From NCBI GenBank assembly GCA_963821505.1, contig CAWGEH010000034.1, positions 434,001 through 498,000 of the forward strand: a DNA stretch of 64,000 nucleotides. The letters are read 5' to 3'. The number at the start of each line of letters is the position of its first letter. Position 1 is the stretch's first letter. The notes beneath the pieces were generated by a model, which saw only the letters and a program-made list of their open reading frames with translations, ran no database searches and was not told the origin of the DNA. The stretch comes from VAZQ01 sp963821505 (GTDB lineage Bacteria; Pseudomonadota; Alphaproteobacteria; Rhizobiales; Xanthobacteraceae). Positions 1 to 9,010 of this stretch are shown here, piece by piece. The translations under genes were made by a program, and so were the position numbers.

Positions 1-1
1 G

Positions 2-1354
2 GGACCGCCGCCCGGTCCGGTCAATTTCCGCGGCGTGCGCATCGGCCTTCCCATCTGCGAGGACATCTGGACCGAATGGGGCGACTACGAGGATGTGGTC
101 GAATGTCTGGCCGAGACCGGCGCCGAGCTGATGCTGGTGCCGAACGGTTCGCCCTACTCGCGCGACAAGGACGAGGTCCGGCTCAACATCGCGGTCGCGC
201 GCGTCACCGAAAGCGATCTGCCGATCGTCTATGTCAACCAGGTCGGCGGCCAGGACGAGCTGGTGTTCGACGGCGCATCGTTCGGTCTGCACGCCGATCG
301 CTCGCTCGCCTTTCAGCTCCCGGCCTTCCGTGAAACCGTCAAGACGCTGGTATGGGAGCGGACCGGCAACGGCTGGCGCTGCATCGCCGGTCCCGTTGCT
401 GCGATCCCGGAGGGCGAGAAGGCGGACTACCTCGCCTGCATGCTCGGGCTGCGCGACTACGTCGACAAGAACGGCTTCAAGGGCGTGGTGCTCGGCCTTT
501 CCGGCGGCGTCGACTCCGCCCTGGTGGCGGCGCTGGCGGTCGACGCGCTCGGGCCCGCGCGGGTCCGCTGCGTGATGCTGCCCTACCGGTTCACCTCACG
601 GCAGTCGCTCGACGATGCCGCCGCCGCCGCCAAGGCGCTCGGCGTCTCCTACGACCTGGTGCCGATCGAACGCGCCGTGTCGGGACTCGAGCAAACGCTC
701 GCGCCGGTGTTCGCGGGCCTGCCGCGGGACGTCACCGAGGAGAACCTGCAGTCGCGGACGCGCGGCACCATCCTGATGGCGCTGTCGAACAAGTTCGGTC
801 TGATGGTGGTCACCACCGGCAACAAATCGGAGATGTCGGTGGGCTATGCCACGCTCTATGGCGACATGAACGGCGGCTTCAACCCGGTCAAGGACCTCTA
901 CAAGAGCGAAGTCTATCGCCTAGCGCGGCTGCGCAATGCCTGGAAGCCCGATGGCGCATTGGGTCCGAGCGGGACGGTCATCCCCGAGAATATTCTCACG
1001 CGCGCGCCGACGGCGGAGTTGCGCGAGAACCAGACCGACCAGGACACGCTGCCGCCCTACGACGTGCTCGACCGCATCCTCGAGCGCCTGGTCGAGCGCG
1101 AGGAGCCGATCGCCAGGATCGTCGCGGATGGTTTCGACCGCGAGACGGTCACCAGGGTCGAGCGCATGCTCAATCTGGCCGAATACAAGCGCCGGCAGGC
1201 CGCGCCCGGGGTCAAGGTGACGCTCAAGAATTTCGGCCGCGACCGCCGCTATCCCATCGTCAACCGCTTCCGCGATTCCGGCGCGCCGCTGTCCGAGCCC
1301 GACCGCTCGCTGTTGAAAGGCGCGACGGTGAAGAGCGAAGCGTACGATGTCTAG
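2..1354 (+). CDS. nadE: Glutamine-dependent NAD+ synthetase (5' end cut by window)
   Basis: The enzyme converts deamido-NAD+ to NAD+ with ATP and ammonia taken from glutamine, the last step of NAD synthesis in the cytosol. The frame is open from base 2, so the GTG at 35 is internal and the true start lies outside the window. The visible part begins late in the nitrilase-type glutaminase domain, where the CED triplet (bases 56-64) carries the likely nucleophilic cysteine. The synthetase domain follows, with the ATP-pyrophosphatase loop SGGVDSA (bases 500-520) and the downstream TTGNKSE motif. Both domains on one chain mark the glutamine-dependent type. The next gene on the same strand starts 72 bp downstream. 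Identification is secure; only the N-terminus is missing. Confidence 0.95.
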   Translation, partial: GPPPGPVNFRGVRIGLPICEDIWTEWGDYEDVVECLAETGAELMLVPNGSPYSRDKDEVRLNIAVARVTESDLPIVYVNQVGGQDELVFDGASFGLHADRSLAFQLPAFRETVKTLVWERTGNGWRCIAGPVAAIPEGEKADYLACMLGLRDYVDKNGFKGVVLGLSGGVDSALVAALAVDALGPARVRCVMLPYRFTSRQSLDDAAAAAKALGVSYDLVPIERAVSGLEQTLAPVFAGLPRDVTEENLQSRTRGTILMALSNKFGLMVVTTGNKSEMSVGYATLYGDMNGGFNPVKDLYKSEVYRLARLRNAWKPDGALGPSGTVIPENILTRAPTAELRENQTDQDTLPPYDVLDRILERLVEREEPIARIVADGFDRETVTRVERMLNLAEYKRRQAAPGVKVTLKNFGRDRRYPIVNRFRDSGAPLSEPDRSLLKGATVKSEAYDV

Positions 1355-1426
1355 GGCGCATTCTTGTGAAGTGGAATCGGCACTGTTGTGTGCTACGCCC
1401 GAATCCCGACAGCAAGCGAGGAAACG

Positions 1427-2611
1427 ATGTACAAAGCGTCAGCGGGTATCGCACTGCCAACCTCGATCATCGGATCGCTGCCGCGGCCGGCTTGGTACAC
1501 CGCCACGCTGGGATCGAAGAGCTTTCTCGAAGCGATGGTCAATTCGCGCTACCGCGAGCAGTACGAGGATGCGGTCTCGTGCTTTCTGCGGGCGCAGGAA
1601 ATCGCCGGGCTGGATATCTGCACCGACGGCGACGCGCACTACGACGAAGAGGTCGGCGGGATGAGCTGGCAGGGTTATCCGCTCACCCATATGGACGGCT
1701 TTGCGGAACTACCGGAGGCGATGGTCTACAAGATCGGCGCGGTCGCCTATCCCCGCGGGCATATCCTGCATGACTTTCTCGAAGCGCGGGTATTCCCGCG
1801 GATCGTGGGGCCGGTGGGGCGCGGCCGATTGCAGTATGCCGCGATGTGGAAGGCGGCGCAGCGCATGACCAGAAAGCCCGTCAAGTTCGGCACCATCCTG
1901 CCGGAGCTGATCGCGGCCTCGGTCGAGGACGACTACTACAAGGATCCGGTCGAGCGCACCTGGGCGATCAGCGACGCGCTCAACGCCGAGCTCAGCGAGC
2001 TCGCCGATGCCGGCTGTCCCGTCATCCAGATGGAGGAGCCGCAGATTCACATGGTGCCGGCGCGCGGCAAGACCTTCGGCAAGCTCGACGTCGACGACCT
2101 CGTCAAGATCTTCAACAACACCGTGAAGGGGCTGCGCGGCAAGACCGAGGTGTGGTGCCACACCTGCTGGGGCAATCCGTCCCAGCAGCGCATTTTCCGC
2201 GACGTGCAGAGCTATCAGCCCACGCTGGCGGCGCTCGACCAGGTCGAGGCCGACGCGCTCACCTTCGAGACCTGCTCGTCCGGTCCCGGCGACCTCAAGG
2301 CGATCGGCGCGGCGATCAAGGACAAGAAGGTCGTCATCGGCGTGATCGACCATCACACCCTGCAGGTCGAGCGGCCGGACGAGATCGCCGCCCTGATCCG
2401 GGAAGCGCTCAAGCATATTCCGCCGGAGCGGCTGATCATCTCGTCCGACTGCGGCATGGGACGCGAAGGCATGGGCCGACGCCACGCCACCTACAAGATG
2501 GTCGCGATGGTGTTGGGCACCAACATCGTGCGCAAGGAGCTGGGCTTGCCGGAGGCGGAATGCCTCGCCGCCGATCAGCGCTACACCCTCACCAAGACCA
2601 AAAGCGTGTAG
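1427..2611 (+). CDS. MetE C-terminal-domain-like (cobalamin-independent methionine synthase II family) protein
   Basis: A 394-residue protein of the MetE/UROD-like TIM-barrel family that corresponds to the catalytic half of cobalamin-independent methionine synthase without the N-terminal MetE domain. The likely zinc-thiolate ligands are visible as HTC in the WCHTCWGNP segment, a glutamate before TCSSGPG, and a cysteine in SSDCGMGR. Single-domain members of this family are often annotated as methionine synthase II or methyltransferases; their methyl donor and acceptor are usually unproven. I chose ATG 1427 over an upstream GTG (1388) because GAGGAA sits just before it and MYKASAGIALPT matches a normal family N-terminus. 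It follows nadE on the same strand, with no obvious pathway link. Confidence 0.85.
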   Translation: MYKASAGIALPTSIIGSLPRPAWYTATLGSKSFLEAMVNSRYREQYEDAVSCFLRAQEIAGLDICTDGDAHYDEEVGGMSWQGYPLTHMDGFAELPEAMVYKIGAVAYPRGHILHDFLEARVFPRIVGPVGRGRLQYAAMWKAAQRMTRKPVKFGTILPELIAASVEDDYYKDPVERTWAISDALNAELSELADAGCPVIQMEEPQIHMVPARGKTFGKLDVDDLVKIFNNTVKGLRGKTEVWCHTCWGNPSQQRIFRDVQSYQPTLAALDQVEADALTFETCSSGPGDLKAIGAAIKDKKVVIGVIDHHTLQVERPDEIAALIREALKHIPPERLIISSDCGMGREGMGRRHATYKMVAMVLGTNIVRKELGLPEAECLAADQRYTLTKTKSV

Positions 2612-2691
2612 AGGCGCAACTCGACAGCCGTTAACGCGGCGGCTCCGAGCGCAACGAATTCGACGATCGTTTCGCAAGTCACCGTGGATAG

Positions 2692-3849
2692 TCACCGCGC
2701 CGGATAGAAGGCCGGTCCGACGGCGCGCACCTTGCGCTTGCCGGGCGCGTCTTCGGCCTTGTCCTCCGCCGCGGGCGCGGCGGGGGTTTCGGCGCCGGCG
2801 GACGGCACCGCCGCGGCGCTTGCGGCATTTGCATTGGCCGGCCCCGGCCGGCCCGGATCGGGCTTGAGCGGCTTGCCCTGCGCGTCGAAGCGCGGCTGCG
2901 ACAACTGCCTCGCCCGCTCTTCGGTGACGACGATGTCGCCGCGCTCGACGCTCTGGTCGCCGCCCTGCCGCAGGGCGTCGGCCCAGGACTGGCCGGGCGC
3001 GCGGCAGCTGCAGGCGGCGTTGTACTGCTTGCGGTAGCTGAACGCCGTGGGCAGATCGGTGTAGAGCCTGCCGCTGCTCGAGACCGCGCGCGCCACGTCC
3101 TCGCCGGGGTTGCGGTGGCTGTAAAGCGTCACCTCGGCCGCCGGGCACAGGCGCCGGCACTGCTGCTCGTCCTCGGCGAACTTGCTCGGGACGGTGGAGT
3201 AGGAAATCGGGAAGTAATAGCCGTCGCAGCTCCGCACGCACAGCGTCCGATAGGTGCCGGCGAGCGGCGCACCCGGGGCGGGGCTGGAATATCCGCCGCC
3301 GCCGAACAGGCTGTCGAAGAAGCCGGCCGGTCCGCCGCTATTGGCGTATTGGCGATATTGCGGCCCGCAATCGTTCTGGCCGAGCGCCACCAGGATGCCG
3401 CGCCGCTGTCCCTCGCGCTCGCCGCTGTTGCCTTGCAGCCGTTGGATTTCGGTGAGCGTGCGGTCGAGATTCGCGCGCATCTGCTGGACCTGATTGTTGA
3501 GCGGTCCGCATTGCGGCGACTGGCCGCTGAACAGCGCGAAAAAGCCCCCGCCTTGACAGCCCTGACGCTGCGACTGTTGTCCGAGCCGGTCGAGCTCGCT
3601 CTGCTGCTTGGCCGCGGCGTCCTCGTAGCGCTTGATCTGATCCGCCCGGGCGGGATCGACCACGCCGCGGTCGACGGTGGCGAGCTGGCTCTCGAGCCGC
3701 ACGCAGGTCTGGCTGCGCGCCGCCGCGTTGCCGGCCGGGGCGGGGGGCGGATAGCCGTACTGCGCCGCTGCTGGCGCAATGCACAGCACGAAGATGGGCA
3801 ACCCGGCGCCCAGCCCGCGCAACAAGATCGCAATCCGAGTGCCAATCAT
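2692..3849 (-). CDS. DUF2865 domain protein, secreted
   Basis: A 385-residue exported protein. A hydrophobic N-terminal signal (IAILLRGLGAGLPIFVLCI, cleavage expected after the AAAQ region) is followed by a Gln-rich, coiled-coil-prone stretch (about residues 45-165) and then a Cys-rich domain with CVRSCDGYYFPISYST and CPAAEVTLYSH. This arrangement is that of DUF2865 proteins, found mainly in Hyphomicrobiales; function is unknown. Paired cysteines suggest disulfides in the periplasm. The C-terminal 70 residues are Ala/Pro-rich and probably disordered. It lies tail-to-tail with the MetE-like gene and shares its strand with the DMT transporter upstream, separated by about 200 bp. Confidence 0.8.
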   Translation of the reverse strand: MIGTRIAILLRGLGAGLPIFVLCIAPAAAQYGYPPPAPAGNAAARSQTCVRLESQLATVDRGVVDPARADQIKRYEDAAAKQQSELDRLGQQSQRQGCQGGGFFALFSGQSPQCGPLNNQVQQMRANLDRTLTEIQRLQGNSGEREGQRRGILVALGQNDCGPQYRQYANSGGPAGFFDSLFGGGGYSSPAPGAPLAGTYRTLCVRSCDGYYFPISYSTVPSKFAEDEQQCRRLCPAAEVTLYSHRNPGEDVARAVSSSGRLYTDLPTAFSYRKQYNAACSCRAPGQSWADALRQGGDQSVERGDIVVTEERARQLSQPRFDAQGKPLKPDPGRPGPANANAASAAAVPSAGAETPAAPAAEDKAEDAPGKRKVRAVGPAFYPAR

Positions 3850-3960
3850 GAAGAGGAGCCCGACCCGAAGCTTGCGGATGAAGCGCTGGAATGGTGACCA
3901 AAGTGTGAACAGCCCGGTGCCCGGGGCGCGGAACGGCGGCTGGCGCAGGCTCGGGGAAAG

Positions 3961-3988
3961 CCCGCCCCCGGACCTGATCCGGGGCGGG
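3961..3988. repeat. Palindromic repeat unit (CCCGCCCC / GGGGCGGG arms)
   Basis: A near-perfect hairpin with arms CCCGCCCC and GGGGCGGG around a short loop containing a GATC core. A related unit is nested inside another repeat at about 21735-21765. It lies between two minus-strand genes. It lacks a T-run, so I call it an interspersed palindrome rather than a terminator. Confidence 0.6.
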
Positions 3989-4056
3989 AACCGCGCTTGC
4001 GAGCGGAGCTTGGCAGGATCGGAGGATTCTCGGCGCGATCCAAGCCGATCGCGGCT

Positions 4057-4983
4057 TCAATGGCGGTTGCGGGGCGGGCCCGGCGCAACGGCTTTCACCG
4101 CCGCGAGCCGCATTCCCATCGTCCGCACCGCCTCGCTGCGCAAATTCCAGAGAATGCCGCTGATGATCAGCCCGGCGCCCATGAAGACGAAGAGGTCGAG
4201 CGGCTCGCCGTAGAGCCACCAGCCCACGACCGCGATGAGGGGAATGCGCATGAAGTCGAGCGGCACGACGACGCTGGCATCGCCGGAGCGGAAGGCGTTG
4301 GTCAGGCAGTAGTGGGAGGTGAGCCCCGAGACGCCGACCGCCGCCACCGCCGGCAGCTGGCCGAGGACGAGCTTGCCCGCGAACAGTGGATCGGAGCCGA
4401 TCAAGGCGAGCGGCAGCTGGACCAGGTTCATCCAGAAGATGATGGCGAACGTGCTGTCGGTGCGAGTCAGCTTCTTGGTGGCGATCAGCGCGGTGGCAAA
4501 TCCGAACGCCGCCAGCAGCACCAGGAGTGCGGCCGGGCGGAACGTCGCCACTCCCGGACGCAGGATCACCAGCACGCCCAGGAGCCCGAGCACCACCGCG
4601 CCGATCCGGCTCGGGGTCATGCGCTCGCCCAGTATCGGCACCGCGAGCACCAGCGTCCATGCCGGCGTGGAGAATTCCAATGCGAACACGGTCGCGAGCG
4701 GAAGCAGCAGAAGGCTCATCGCCCAGAGATATTGCGATCCGAGGTGAATGGTGTTGCGGAAGAGGTGGAGCGGCAGGTGCTGGCTGAAGATCGTCGATCG
4801 CAGGTCGGCACGGATCGCCGCCAGGCTGGCCATGACCACCAGGCCCAGCCCGGCGCGGGTGGCGAGAATCTCCATGACGCTCAACGTCCCGGCCAGCACA
4901 CGGATGGACACGGCCATCGCCGAGAACGACAGCAATGCCCCGGTCATCCAGAGGACGACGCGAACGAGATGTCTGGGTGCCAC
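4057..4983 (-). CDS. DMT-superfamily (EamA) transporter
   Basis: A 308-residue integral inner-membrane protein with about ten hydrophobic segments arranged as two EamA repeats, the layout of drug/metabolite transporters (usually about 300 residues). Examples are VVLWMTGALLSFSAMAVSI at the N-terminus and LFVFMGAGLIISGILWNL near the end. Positively charged loops (for example RADLRS) fit inside-positive topology. Members export amino acids, nucleosides or other small metabolites by proton exchange; the substrate cannot be read from sequence. The gene ends about 200 bp before the DUF2865 gene and starts 72 bp after the stop of maiA, so a shared transcript with maiA is possible. Confidence 0.85.
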   Translation of the reverse strand: MAPRHLVRVVLWMTGALLSFSAMAVSIRVLAGTLSVMEILATRAGLGLVVMASLAAIRADLRSTIFSQHLPLHLFRNTIHLGSQYLWAMSLLLLPLATVFALEFSTPAWTLVLAVPILGERMTPSRIGAVVLGLLGVLVILRPGVATFRPAALLVLLAAFGFATALIATKKLTRTDSTFAIIFWMNLVQLPLALIGSDPLFAGKLVLGQLPAVAAVGVSGLTSHYCLTNAFRSGDASVVVPLDFMRIPLIAVVGWWLYGEPLDLFVFMGAGLIISGILWNLRSEAVRTMGMRLAAVKAVAPGPPRNRH

Positions 4984-5055
4984 GAGCGAGTGTTCCGAGG
5001 CGTTGCCGCTCAGGAGGCGGGCATGCGCGGATGCCGATCGATGGCGTGCATCGCC

Positions 5056-5691
5056 TCACTCCGCGTCGGGCTGGTTCTCCGGGCGCGCCCGCTCGAAGGC
5101 CGCGAGCTTCGCGCAGGCGGCGTCGACGGCAGCGAGCTTGGGAAAGCGATCGAGCGGCACCTTCAGCCGCCGCGCGTTGTAGACCTGCGGGACGAGGCAG
5201 ATATCGGCGAGCGTGACCTCGCTGCCCATGGCGTAAGGCCCCGGCCGCACCATCGTTTCCAGTGCGTCGAAGCCCTGGAGAATCCAGTGATGATACCAGC
5301 CATCGATTTTGGATTGGTCCTGCCCGAGCTCGTTCTTGAGATAGCGCAGCGGTCCGAGATTGTTGAGCGGATGGATATCGCAGGCGATCACCTGCGCCAG
5401 CGCCCGCACCTTGGCGCGCTCGACCGGATCGCGCGGCAGCAGCGGCGGCTGCGGATCGATCTCGTCGAGATATTCGATGATGGCGAGCGATTGGGTGAGC
5501 ACGTCGCCTGAATCGAGCCTGAGCGCCGGCACGCGCATCTGCGCATTGACCGCGCGGTACTCCGGCTTCTTGTGCAGGCCACCCTCCTTCTGCAGATGGA
5601 TCGGGATCATCTCGATGCTCATGTCCTTGAGGTTGAGCGCGATGCGCACCCGATACGCCGCCGATGAGCGAAAATAGGTGTAAAGCTTCAC
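5056..5691 (-). CDS. maiA: Maleylacetoacetate isomerase (zeta-class glutathione transferase)
   Basis: A 211-residue cytosolic GST of the zeta class that isomerises maleylacetoacetate to fumarylacetoacetate with glutathione in tyrosine/homogentisate breakdown. The N-terminal thioredoxin-fold half has the class signature SSAAYRVRIAL (residues 9-19), whose serines bind the glutathione thiol, and the conserved VPAL and S-x-AIIEYLD elements. The all-helical C-terminal half follows. Length is normal. A MarR regulator starts upstream on the same strand about 80 bp away, which suggests aromatic-degradation control, though the rest of the homogentisate pathway is not in this window. It could act on a related maleyl compound such as maleylpyruvate; a gentisate dioxygenase lies 46 kb away. 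Confidence 0.88.
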   Translation of the reverse strand: MKLYTYFRSSAAYRVRIALNLKDMSIEMIPIHLQKEGGLHKKPEYRAVNAQMRVPALRLDSGDVLTQSLAIIEYLDEIDPQPPLLPRDPVERAKVRALAQVIACDIHPLNNLGPLRYLKNELGQDQSKIDGWYHHWILQGFDALETMVRPGPYAMGSEVTLADICLVPQVYNARRLKVPLDRFPKLAAVDAACAKLAAFERARPENQPDAE

Positions 5692-5773
5692 GTTTCCTCC
5701 TTGCAGGCTGCGCGACGATCGCCGGGTCGGCTGGGTTGAGCGATTGCTTCGGTTCTTGTTTTTAGTTCTTGTT

Positions 5774-6307
5774 TTAGTTCTTGCCGGCCTCGAGTTCGGC
5801 GACGAGTTCGGCCGAGCGTTTGGTCAATTGCTTCATGGCGCGGTCGAAGGCGGGACGGTCGGCGGGCGCGACCACTTCGGCGAGCCGATCCATGAATGCG
5901 AGCGCGCTCGGCGCCAGCTCCTCGTACACCGCGCGCCCGGCCGGCGTCAGCGACAGGAAGGATTCCCGCAGATCGGCGCGATTTGGCCGCCGGGCGACGA
6001 ACTTGCGCTGCTCGAGCTGCGCCACCGCGCGCGAGACTTTGGTCTTGTGCATATGGGTCTGCGCGCCGACCGCCTTGCCGGTCATCATGCCCTTCTCGCC
6101 GAGCGTGACGAGCACGCGCCATTCGGGTATCCCAATACCATAACGGCCATACACCCGCGTGAGCGCCTGCGACACCAGGCTGGACAGGACGTTGAGCCGG
6201 TGCGGCAGAAAATCTTCGAGCTTGAGCAGCGGCGCTTGAGCGCCCACTTGGTCGGGCGCGGCGGCGGCTTGCATCGCGCCGTCACGGACTGGACCCGAGT
6301 TCATCAT
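5774..6307 (-). CDS. MarR-family transcriptional regulator
   Basis: A 177-residue dimeric winged-helix regulator. The DNA-binding core runs from IPEWRVLVTLGEKG through the recognition helix (HMHKTKVSRAVAQLEQRKFV) to the wing (RPNRADLRESFLSLTPAGR), all typical of MarR. Ligands of such proteins are often aromatic acids, which fits the adjacent maiA gene downstream on the same strand. The first 25 residues are poorly conserved-looking and a later start at MQAAAA is possible. The stop codon lies in a short tandem repeat (5742-5777), so a second in-frame TAA follows closely. Confidence 0.88.
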   Translation of the reverse strand: MMNSGPVRDGAMQAAAAPDQVGAQAPLLKLEDFLPHRLNVLSSLVSQALTRVYGRYGIGIPEWRVLVTLGEKGMMTGKAVGAQTHMHKTKVSRAVAQLEQRKFVARRPNRADLRESFLSLTPAGRAVYEELAPSALAFMDRLAEVVAPADRPAFDRAMKQLTKRSAELVAELEAGKN

Positions 6308-6456
6308 CGACCGCGCCCCGGCGTGGAGCGGTCGGTTGCGACCGCCGAGCCGGAGATTGGCCGAAGATCAACCGCGGTGCAACGGCGGTGGCCGCGGGCG
6401 CCGGGCCGGCGCGAGCGGGAGTCCTCGCGCATCGATCACGCGGTGCGGGTCGGGCC

Positions 6457-6720
6457 TAGTGCCCCCGAACCCGAAGTTTGCGCACACCGTGCGGCAAATG
6501 CGATCGCGAACTTCGGGTTCAAAAGGGGCACTAGAATCATAGAGTTGCTAGTGGTCCCTGGATTCCGAAGTTCGTATCTGAACGTGCCGCGAGTGCTGAC
6601 GAACTTCAGAATCGGACCACTAGCGCATGTTCAAAGTGGGAACCGGTTTTCCGAAGAGAACATGCGCAGAATCGAAGATCTAGAGCGCATCTCAATTCAA
6701 CCCAATCGGGATGCGCGCTA
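6457..6720. repeat. Composite interspersed repeat, units A-B-C
   Basis: Three palindrome-bearing units in series: A (6457-6534, ends TAGTGCCCC / GGGGCACTA), B (6549-6624, ends CTAGTGGTCC / GGACCACTAG) and C (6626-6720, containing AACCGGTTTTCCG and ending in the inverted pair ATGCG...). An almost identical A-B-C array, including the 14-base linker between A and B, is at 26515-26785, and a rearranged inverted version is at 21529-21784. Units C alone occur at 13588-13690 and 20187-20285. No ORF is inside. Confidence 0.85.
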
Positions 6721-6747
6721 GTGCCGGCAGGAGAGGGCAGGACGGCG

Positions 6748-7044
6748 TCAGCGCAGGCACTCGATGGCGACGAATGCGTCGCGGGCGGCAGATCCGGTGG
6801 TGGTCGGTACCACCCCGGTGATCTCGTCGCGCTCGATCTTGCGGAACGAGCCGGCCTGCGCGAAGTCGCGCGACTTGCAATAGGCGGTGGCGACCGCGAC
6901 GCCGCAGTTCGCGCCGGTCGCCAGACAGCGGTCGACGCCGTAGCCGTCGGAATTGTTGGCAATGATGAAGGTGCGCTTTTCGGCCTGCGCGGCCGTGGCG
7001 AAAACGGCGCCCGCCAAGACGAGCGCGGCGCACATGGTGCGCAT
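6748..7044 (-). CDS. Small exported protein, conserved hypothetical
   Basis: A 98-residue protein with a clear signal peptide (MRTMCAALVLAGAVFATAAQA) and a mature part of about 77 residues holding four cysteines (RCLATGANC, AYCKS, ECLR) that could form two disulfides. I start it at ATG 7044 because a GGGGGG tract lies just upstream and the signal peptide begins there; an upstream in-frame start would add a charged, non-secretory extension. Similar small Cys-containing exported proteins are common in Bradyrhizobium relatives, but I know of no function. It stands alone between a repeat array and a gene-free stretch. Confidence 0.7.
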   Translation of the reverse strand: MRTMCAALVLAGAVFATAAQAEKRTFIIANNSDGYGVDRCLATGANCGVAVATAYCKSRDFAQAGSFRKIERDEITGVVPTTTGSAARDAFVAIECLR

Positions 7045-7547
7045 CGTTGACCCCCCTGTTCCCCGGTTCTTCCCTTCAGGTCGAACGCGACGCCGACAAT
7101 GCGCGGACAAGCCTTAAGGCGGCCCTAACCCGGCGGGTCGCGCGCGATCCCCAGGCGCGTGTTAGCGGGCTTGGCGCGCTCTGACTAGGACATGAAAGCC
7201 ACACTCGCGGGCTATCTTGCGGCCCTCCTCGCCGGCCGCATTGCCGGCCGGAAAAGGCCTTGGCGCAGCGGCAGTTGGTCCGGCGTTGCCGCGGCGCCCG
7301 CCGAGGCAACGGGAGGAGCCCCTTGACGCGCTGCGTGCGCTTGCTCATTGTCCGCGCCATGCACGGCCTTAACTATATCTGCGGCATTTGCCGGGGGATT
7401 ATTCGCTAGCGACCTGCGCTGGCTGCGGCCGTCTTATTCTCCCGATCGAGATTTTTGGACGCCCGGCCAGCCAGGCCGAACGGCGCGCGTCTGGTTTCGG
7501 CCTTCCGGCCGGGACCGGGGAAGCGCCAGCCGACGGGACGTCGTCAC
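7045..7547. other. Gene-free stretch upstream of cysS
   Basis: About 500 bp with no gene I can support. It holds a 44-codon open frame at 7192-7326 (plus strand, ATG start, ends TGA) with a mildly hydrophobic N-terminus but no convincing ribosome site or recognisable motif, and GC-rich local inverted repeats around 7225-7255. The cysS promoter should lie here, probably in the less GC-rich part at 7365-7460, but I cannot define boxes. Confidence 0.4.
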
Positions 7548-8957
7548 ATGGAGCTCAGGCTCTACGACACGCTGACGCGCGAGAAGCGGGTATTCACGCC
7601 GCTCGATCCCGCACGCGTGCGCATGTACGTGTGCGGGCCGACGGTCTACGACTTCGCCCATATCGGCAACGCGCGCCCCGTCATCGTGTTCGACGTGCTG
7701 TTCCGGCTGCTGCGCCACCTCTACGGCGCCGATCACGTCACCTACGTGCGCAACATCACCGACGTCGACGACAAGATCAACGCGCGCGCGGCGGAAGCCT
7801 ATCCCGGCCTGCCGCTGAACGCGGCGATTCGCAAAGTCACGGAGCAGACCGAGCGCCAATTCCACGAGGACGTGGCCGCGCTCGGCTGCCTGCCGCCGAC
7901 CGTCGAGCCGCGCGCGACCGAGCACATTGCCGAAATGCGTGACCTGATCGAGCGCCTGGTCGCATCCGGCCACGCCTATGTCGCGGCGGAGCACGTGCTG
8001 TTCAGCGTCCCGTCGATGCCGGACTACGGGCGGCTCGCCAGGCGCTCGCTCGACGAGATGATCGCCGGCGCGCGCGTCGACGTCGCGCCCTACAAGCGCG
8101 ACCCCATGGACTTCGTCTTGTGGAAGCCCTCGAAGCCGGGCGAGCCGGCCTGGCCGTCGCCCGCGGGCATCGCCACGCCCGGCCGTCCCGGCTGGCACAT
8201 CGAGTGCTCGGCGATGTCGTGGAAGCACCTGGGCGAGACCTTCGACGTCCACGGCGGCGGCATCGATCTCGTGTTTCCGCACCACGAGAACGAGATCGCA
8301 CAATCGCGTTGCGCGTTCCATTCGCCGGTCATGGCGAACTATTGGATGCACAACGGCTTCCTGCAGGTCGAAGGCGAGAAGATGGCGAAGAGCGCGGGTA
8401 ACTTTTTCACCATCCGGGAGTTGCTCGCGGACTGGCCGGGCGAGGTGCTGCGGCTGAACATGCTGCGCACGCATTACCGGCAGCCGCTGGACTGGACGGT
8501 AAGAGGCCTGCAAGAAAGTCAAAAGACGCTCGATGGCTGGTATGACATCATTGGCGATATGCTAATGCCGGTTGGGATTGATATCGATGACGAAATGATC
8601 AGGTCGCTTTGTGATGATCTGAATACGCCAAGCGCGCTAACACGGTTGCACGCTCTTGCAGGTGAAATTCGAGGACCTGCATCAGGTTTGCGTCAACTGG
8701 AACTCAAGAAGAAGTTAAAAGTATCCGCTGCCATTGTGGGGATGCTCAGGTCTACGAAGCGCGAAGCTCTCGAAAATCATCCTCATCGCTATGTCGTTGA
8801 TGAGGACAAGGTGAGTGCGCTCATCGACGCGCGCGACGCCGCTCGTAAGGCAAAGAATTTCAAGGAGGCCGATCGCATTCGCGACGAGTTCAAGGCCATG
8901 GGGATCGAGCTTGAGGACCACAAGGACGGCACCACCAGCTGGAAGGTGAAGCGATGA
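7548..8957 (+). CDS. cysS: Cysteinyl-tRNA synthetase
   Basis: A 469-residue class I aminoacyl-tRNA synthetase that charges tRNA-Cys in the cytosol. The HIGH-type motif is HIGNARP (from residue 38), preceded by the zinc-binding cysteine in YVCGPTVY; further zinc ligands are in the ECSAMSW and HHENE segments. The KMSKS loop is KMAKS (from residue 278). I start at ATG 7548 because MELRLYDTLTREK is the usual beginning; the 31 upstream codons of the open frame are atypical. Roughly 8505-8820, coding for the region after the catalytic core, has markedly lower GC (about 49% by my count over 8521-8820) and more A/T-ending codons than the rest, which suggests replacement by recombination. The DUF559 ORF follows downstream. 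Confidence 0.95.
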   Translation: MELRLYDTLTREKRVFTPLDPARVRMYVCGPTVYDFAHIGNARPVIVFDVLFRLLRHLYGADHVTYVRNITDVDDKINARAAEAYPGLPLNAAIRKVTEQTERQFHEDVAALGCLPPTVEPRATEHIAEMRDLIERLVASGHAYVAAEHVLFSVPSMPDYGRLARRSLDEMIAGARVDVAPYKRDPMDFVLWKPSKPGEPAWPSPAGIATPGRPGWHIECSAMSWKHLGETFDVHGGGIDLVFPHHENEIAQSRCAFHSPVMANYWMHNGFLQVEGEKMAKSAGNFFTIRELLADWPGEVLRLNMLRTHYRQPLDWTVRGLQESQKTLDGWYDIIGDMLMPVGIDIDDEMIRSLCDDLNTPSALTRLHALAGEIRGPASGLRQLELKKKLKVSAAIVGMLRSTKREALENHPHRYVVDEDKVSALIDARDAARKAKNFKEADRIRDEFKAMGIELEDHKDGTTSWKVKR

Positions 8958-9010
8958 CGGTGTGGAGGCTCAAGCGATGAGCGCGCCGCGCACTCCGTTA
9001 CCCTCTCCCA

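Noticed and set aside
1709..3241. A 510-codon minus-strand open frame
   Set aside because: It is antisense to the MetE-like gene and out of frame with DUF2865; no domain recognisable.
7192..7326. Possible 44-codon gene upstream of cysS
   Set aside because: No ribosome site of note, Arg/Gly/Ala-rich after a short hydrophobic start, and overlaps local inverted repeats.
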